Shown here piece by piece: positions 33,270 through 36,544 of a stretch of 36,544 nt of DNA. Position 1 is the stretch's first letter. Each line of letters opens with the position of its first letter. The stretch is from Bacteroidales bacterium. Lineage in GTDB: Bacteria > Bacteroidota > Bacteroidia > Bacteroidales > UBA932. A model generated the notes under the pieces. The model was not told the DNA's origin, ran no database searches, and saw only the letters and a list, made by a program, of their open reading frames with translations. The translations under genes were made by a program, and so were the position numbers. The stretch lies in the NCBI GenBank assembly GCA_017458265.1, contig JAFTFV010000049.1, positions 1 through 36,544 on the forward strand, in the 5' to 3' direction.

Positions 33270-33274
33270 GTTTT
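33248..33274 (-). terminator. AT-rich palindrome, possible terminator of the aldo/keto reductase gene
   Basis: A perfect 14-bp palindrome TGCATTTAAATGCA is extended by AAAAC and GTTTT arms with small mismatches. On the minus strand it begins just after the reductase stop and is followed by a T-rich stretch. It could instead be an operator for the barrel promoter it overlaps. Confidence 0.4.
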
Positions 33275-34294
33275 CTATAATTTATGCATTTGAACTGCGG
33301 CAGAATACTGTTCTATAAGTTGGAGTTCGTCTGCTGCAAATGACATATTATCAATTGCTTTGAGATTATCCTCTATCTGCTTTACGGAACTTGCTCCGAT
33401 AATGACGGAGACCACCCTCCCGTCATGAATCAGCCAACTCAGGGCCATCTCGGCAAGGGTCTGGCCCCTCTCCCCTGCAAGGGAGTTCAGGCTGGTTATT
33501 GCCTTCATCATTTCCGGGGTAAGCATATCGGGCTTCAGGAATTTGGCCTGGGCCATGCGGGAATCGGCAGGGATACCGTTGAGGTAGCGGTTGGTAAGGA
33601 GACCCTGCTGGAGCGGGGAAAAGGAGATGAAGCCTGTGCCCTTCTCCTCGCATAGGTCGATGAGGCCGGTGCTTTGGGGTGTGCGGTCAATGATGTTGTA
33701 GCGGTCCTGGTAAAGGAGGCACGGGACATCCCTTTCGGCAAGGTAGTCGAAGGCCTCGCGGGCTTTATCGGCAGGATACCTTGAGAGGCCTACATAGAGG
33801 GCTTTCCCCTGCTTCACGATATCCACAAGGGCCTGCATAGTTTCCTCGACGGGAGTTTCGGGGTCATACCTGTGGGAGTAAAAGACGTCCACATAGTCCA
33901 GTTTCATGCGCCTCAGGCTCTGGTCAAGGCTTGCCATAAGGTACTTGCGGGAGCCGAAGTTACCATAGGGACCGGGCCACATGTCCCAGCCGGCCTTGGT
34001 GCTTATCAGGAGTTCATCCCTGTAAGGGCGGAAGGAGTTCTCCATGAGCCTGCCGAAGTTTTCCTCTGCCGTGCCGTATTCCGGTCCGTAATTGTTGGCA
34101 AGGTCAAAATGGCATATACCGTTGTCAAAGGCATAATGGGCCATCGCCTTGACGTTTTCCATGGTGCTGTGGGAGCCGAAGTTGTGCCACAGGCCAAGGG
34201 CAATTACGGGAATCCGAACTCCTGAACGGCCGCAGCGGCGGTACAGCATGGAATCATATCGGCCTTCATTGGCGGAATAAACTGGAGCTATCAT
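33275..34294 (-). CDS. gpr: Aldo/keto reductase, YghZ/Gpr type (L-glyceraldehyde 3-phosphate reductase-like)
   Basis: The 339-residue TIM-barrel enzyme uses NADPH to reduce aldehydes. The tetrad is complete: Asp64 and Tyr69 in FDLANNYGP, Lys100 in STKAGWDMWPGPYG and His141 in FYSHRYD. The match to E. coli YghZ, which reduces L-glyceraldehyde 3-phosphate and methylglyoxal, is high in several blocks (YRRCGRSGVRIP, LGLWHNFG, SRKYLMASLDQSL, IIGASS). The role is probably aldehyde detoxification. It is a single gene divergent from the DUF486 gene, with a -7 box (TATATTTG) 22-29 nt upstream. Confidence 0.92.
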   Translation of the reverse strand: MIAPVYSANEGRYDSMLYRRCGRSGVRIPVIALGLWHNFGSHSTMENVKAMAHYAFDNGICHFDLANNYGPEYGTAEENFGRLMENSFRPYRDELLISTKAGWDMWPGPYGNFGSRKYLMASLDQSLRRMKLDYVDVFYSHRYDPETPVEETMQALVDIVKQGKALYVGLSRYPADKAREAFDYLAERDVPCLLYQDRYNIIDRTPQSTGLIDLCEEKGTGFISFSPLQQGLLTNRYLNGIPADSRMAQAKFLKPDMLTPEMMKAITSLNSLAGERGQTLAEMALSWLIHDGRVVSVIIGASSVKQIEDNLKAIDNMSFAADELQLIEQYSAAVQMHKL

Positions 34295-34315
34295 GGTTCA
34301 AGTGTTTAATATCGG

Positions 34316-34323
34316 CAAATATA
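34316..34323 (-). promoter_or_regulatory. -7 box of the aldo/keto reductase gene
   Basis: TATATTTG on the minus strand, 22 nt from the ATG at 34294. The -33 element is not clear. Confidence 0.6.
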
Positions 34324-34335
34324 GCAAAAAACTTA

Positions 34336-34365
34336 TTGCCGGTAAGGAAATTATTCGCATCTTTG
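34336..34365 (+). promoter_or_regulatory. Probable promoter of the DUF486 gene
   Basis: TTG (34336-34338) and CATCTTTG (34358-34365, one mismatch to TAnnTTTG) are 19 nt apart and 27 nt from the ATG at 34392. Confidence 0.45.
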
Positions 34366-34391
34366 CGGGCATTTTTTGAAATCTTGGCATT

Positions 34392-34760
34392 ATGCAAGGA
34401 ATATGGACTGTTCTGATGCTGGTTCTGTCCAACATCTTCATGACTTTCGCCTGGTACGGGCATCTAAAACTGAGCGAGATGAAAATCTCGGACGGGTGGC
34501 CTCTCATCGTCGTCATCCTGTTCTCATGGGGCATCGCTTTCTTCGAGTACTGCCTCACCGTTCCTGCAAACAGGATTGGTTTCTCCGGCAACGGCGGTCC
34601 TTTCAACCTTCTGCAACTCAAGGTAATCCAGGAGGTGATTTCACTCACCGTATTCACAATCATCGTGATGTTCGTTTTCAAGGGCCAGACTATCCAGTGG
34701 AACCACATCGCGGCTTTCGCCTGCCTGGTGCTTGCAGTGTTCTTCGTTTTCCTCAAATAG
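34392..34760 (+). CDS. DUF486 family small membrane protein (DMT superfamily)
   Basis: The 122-residue protein has four hydrophobic helices (about 4-20, 36-54, 78-97 and 104-121). SNIFMTFAWYGHLK (13-26), SWGIAFFEYCLTVPANRIG (45-63) and LLQLKVIQEVISL (73-85) are the conserved blocks of the DUF486 family, which is placed in the drug/metabolite transporter superfamily. Four-helix members may work as dimers. Substrate is unknown. It is 51 nt ahead of the peptidase gene, which has its own -7 box. Confidence 0.88.
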   Translation: MQGIWTVLMLVLSNIFMTFAWYGHLKLSEMKISDGWPLIVVILFSWGIAFFEYCLTVPANRIGFSGNGGPFNLLQLKVIQEVISLTVFTIIVMFVFKGQTIQWNHIAAFACLVLAVFFVFLK

Positions 34761-34785
34761 TTTCTTCCCTTATGGTTTTTTTCGT

Positions 34786-34793
34786 ATATTTGG
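34786..34793 (+). promoter_or_regulatory. -7 box of the C1 peptidase gene
   Basis: TATATTTG lies 18 nt before the ATG at 34812. No TTG is found at -33. Confidence 0.6.
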
Positions 34794-34811
34794 AAAAACT
34801 AATATTCCGAT

Positions 34812-36203
34812 ATGAAGAAAACCATCTGTTTTGCAGCAGCTCTGTTGCTGATTATTCCGGCACTTGCACAGAAACCTGCCGGAGACCCCAAGGGCGGCAT
34901 TTCCGCAAGCCTTCTGAGTGAAATCAGTTCGGCTTACGAAGGTTCGGCAAGCGACAAGGCTCTCCGCAATGCGCTGAATACCACTCCAATCAACGTGCTG
35001 GCGGCATCGGCAGAAAAGACTGCAATGATCGACACCCACTTCAGCAACGAGGTCACCACGAAGGGCCGCACCAACCAGCTTTCTTCGGGCCGCTGCTGGC
35101 TTTTCACCGGCCTCAACGTCCTCCGTTCCCGCATGATTGAAAAACACGACCTGGGCGCCTTCACCTTCTCACAGAACTACCTCTTCTTCTATGACCAGTT
35201 GGAGAAGGCGAATCTGTTCCTGCAGGCGGTCATCGACACTAGGAGCCTGCCCCTTGACGACCGCAAGGTAGACTGGCTGTTCTCCAACCCGATCGGCGAC
35301 GGAGGCCAGTTCACGGGCGTTTCAAACCTTATAATGAAGTATGGTGTAGTACCGTCAGAGGTCATGCCGGAGACCTATTCGGCAAACAACACCTCGCAGA
35401 TGAGTTCCCAGATAAAGAACAAGCTCCGCGAGGACGGCCTTGCCCTTCGCGCAGGCAAACCCAAGGAACTTCAGGCAATGAAGGTTTCCATGCTCAAGGA
35501 GATCTATAGGATGCTCGCCCTCTGTCTTGGCGTCCCTCCCACAGAGTTCACCTGGAGCCGCTACAACTCAAAGGGCGAGTTCGTGAGTTCAAAGACCTAT
35601 ACTCCCAAGGGTTTCTATGACGAATTCATCGGCCAGGACCTTGAGAACAACTACATCATGGTCATGAACAACCCTGCAGTTGAATATAACAAGGTATACG
35701 AAATCGAGTATGACAGGCATGTCTACGACGGCCAGAACTGGGTATACGTCAACCTTCCCATCGAAAAAATAAAGGAAATGGCCATCGCCTCCATCAAGGA
35801 CAACACCGCCCTCTACTTCTCCTGCGACGTGGGCAAGTTCCTTGACCGCAAGCGCGGCATCGCCGACCTTGACAACTTCGACTACGAATCTCTCATGGGA
35901 GTCACCTTCGGGATGGACAAGAAACAGCGCATCCAGACACACGCCAGCGGCTCCACCCACGCCATGACACTCATCGCCGTGGACCTCAAGGACGGCCAGG
36001 CCCAGAAATGGATGGTAGAAAACAGCTGGGGTGCCGACAGCGGCTACAAAGGCAACATCATCATGACCGATGAGTGGTTCAACGAATACATGTTCCGCCT
36101 CGTCGTGGAGAAGAAGTACGTCCCTGCCGATGTCCTCTCCCTCCTCCAGCAGAAACCCGTCATGCTCCCCTCCTGGGACCCCATGTTCTCCATGGAGGAA
36201 TAA
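34812..36203 (+). CDS. C1-family cysteine aminopeptidase, bleomycin hydrolase/PepC-like, with signal peptide
   Basis: The 463-residue papain-like enzyme has oxyanion Gln89 and nucleophile Cys95 in NQLSSGRCWLF, His383 in SGSTHAMTLIAV and Asn404 in VENSWGADSGYKG, a full catalytic set. Bleomycin hydrolase and PepC remove N-terminal residues from peptides and normally form cytoplasmic hexamers whose C-terminus blocks the cleft. Here an N-terminal signal (MKKTICFAAALLLIIPALAQ) directs export, as in related Bacteroidales enzymes. The end (MFSMEE) differs from the usual PepC tail, so self-trimming is uncertain. It is probably a single-gene transcript with no clear terminator. Confidence 0.92.
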   Translation: MKKTICFAAALLLIIPALAQKPAGDPKGGISASLLSEISSAYEGSASDKALRNALNTTPINVLAASAEKTAMIDTHFSNEVTTKGRTNQLSSGRCWLFTGLNVLRSRMIEKHDLGAFTFSQNYLFFYDQLEKANLFLQAVIDTRSLPLDDRKVDWLFSNPIGDGGQFTGVSNLIMKYGVVPSEVMPETYSANNTSQMSSQIKNKLREDGLALRAGKPKELQAMKVSMLKEIYRMLALCLGVPPTEFTWSRYNSKGEFVSSKTYTPKGFYDEFIGQDLENNYIMVMNNPAVEYNKVYEIEYDRHVYDGQNWVYVNLPIEKIKEMAIASIKDNTALYFSCDVGKFLDRKRGIADLDNFDYESLMGVTFGMDKKQRIQTHASGSTHAMTLIAVDLKDGQAQKWMVENSWGADSGYKGNIIMTDEWFNEYMFRLVVEKKYVPADVLSLLQQKPVMLPSWDPMFSMEE

Positions 36204-36262
36204 TGATTCCCGGCAGCCATGCATCCAGTTTTTGAAATTGCATGAAAATGGATTGAAAAAAG

Positions 36263-36293
36263 TTTGCAAAGTCCAAAAAAGTCCTTATCTTTG
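36263..36293 (+). promoter_or_regulatory. Promoter of tRNA-Phe
   Basis: TTTG (36263-36266) and TATCTTTG (36286-36293) are 19 nt apart, both matching the Bacteroidota consensus. The -7 box ends 15 nt before the tRNA. Confidence 0.85.
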
Positions 36294-36308
36294 CATTCCC
36301 AAAACGAT

Positions 36309-36381
36309 GGTGCTGTAGCTCAGATGGTAGAGCAATGGACTGAAAATCCATGTGTCGGCAGTTCGATTCTTCCCAGCACCA
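36309..36381 (+). tRNA. tRNA-Phe (anticodon GAA)
   Basis: A 73-nt cloverleaf with acceptor GGTGCTG/CAGCACC, anticodon stem ATGGA/TCCAT and loop CTGAAAA gives anticodon GAA. CCA is not encoded (CAA follows). It has its own promoter and terminator. Confidence 0.96.
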
Positions 36382-36387
36382 CAAAAT

Positions 36388-36431
36388 AAACGCCCTATTT
36401 CGCTAATTATCAACGATTTAGGGCGTTTTTT
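36388..36431 (+). terminator. Rho-independent terminator of tRNA-Phe
   Basis: A 10-bp stem AAACGCCCTA (36388-36397) with TAGGGCGTTT (36419-36428), 21-nt loop, and a run of six T up to 36431. Confidence 0.8.
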
Positions 36432-36480
36432 GTTACTCTTTTTGTCAACCGTTCGTCAACGAAACCCGGAATTAACGAAA

Positions 36481-36515
36481 TCGAGGCCGTCCCAAACGCA
36501 CCGGGACGACCTCGA
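36481..36515. repeat. GC-rich hairpin near the right edge
   Basis: A 13-bp inverted repeat (36481-36493 with 36503-36515, one mismatch that becomes G-U on the minus strand) with a 9-nt loop. A T-poor flank argues against a normal terminator. No gene could be assigned to 36432-36544. Confidence 0.6.
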
Positions 36516-36544
36516 ACGCACATTCAATTTTCATTATTGAACGG

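Noticed and set aside
36218-36244. CATGCA/TGCATG hairpin after the C1 peptidase gene
   Set aside because: Only 6 bp with a 15-nt loop and no T-run; too weak for a terminator.
36472-36544. Minus-strand open frame at the right edge, about 23 codons ending in RPRFR
   Set aside because: Too short, without motif, and it spans the hairpin; cannot be told from chance.

Overview
The window looks like chromosomal DNA of a Bacteroidota bacterium, most likely order Bacteroidales; the genus cannot be named from the sequence. The reasons are the many TAnnTTTG -7 promoter boxes (several with a TTG about 20 nt upstream), start sites mostly without Shine-Dalgarno sequences, a sodium-pumping Nqr operon, paired lipoproteins that resemble Bacteroidales fimbrial subunits, and an RgpF-like glycan gene. 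No CRISPR array, insertion sequence or rRNA was seen, and no gap between genes exceeds about 165 bases.

Left part (1-11.7 kb). The 5' end of an ECF sigma factor gene runs off the left edge. It is followed by a Fic AMP-transferase with an N-terminal DNA-binding domain and a palindromic operator over its own promoter, then initiator tRNA-Met, a patatin/beta-barrel phospholipase gene coupled to hisS, and tRNA-Gly(CCC) only 8 nt ahead of a glutamine synthetase gene. Next come a serine hydrolase, a PcrA/UvrD helicase and a POTRA-less Omp85 barrel.

Middle (11.7-19.8 kb). A complete nqrABCDEF operon encodes the Na+-translocating NADH:quinone reductase. It converges on two overlapping genes for fimbrial-type (Mfa2-like) lipoproteins.

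Glycan locus (19.8-32.5 kb). rfbC-rfbD (dTDP-rhamnose synthesis) diverges from a tightly coupled run: ATP-grasp ligase, sugar epimerase, WecE-like sugar aminotransferase and a GT4 glycosyltransferase. A second coupled run on the minus strand begins with uvrA and continues through four glycan genes (two GT2-type enzymes, an RgpF-like protein and a GT4 enzyme), meeting the first run tail to tail. Together they probably build a rhamnose- and amino-deoxysugar-containing surface polysaccharide.

Right part (32.5-36.5 kb). A small outer-membrane barrel, a YghZ-type aldo/keto reductase, a DUF486 membrane protein, an exported bleomycin-hydrolase-type peptidase and tRNA-Phe with its terminator.

The most unusual signal is in uvrA: a short palindromic repeat sits inside the coding sequence at two places about 0.6 kb apart, each time in the same frame, adding the same peptide (SSTSLGMT) to two loops of an otherwise normal UvrA. 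This resembles the protein-embedded palindromic elements known from Rickettsia. Other points worth a look are the Fic operator, the tRNA-Gly/glutamine synthetase transcript, the possible sugar-acylating ATP-grasp module, and uvrA serving as first gene of a glycosyltransferase operon.
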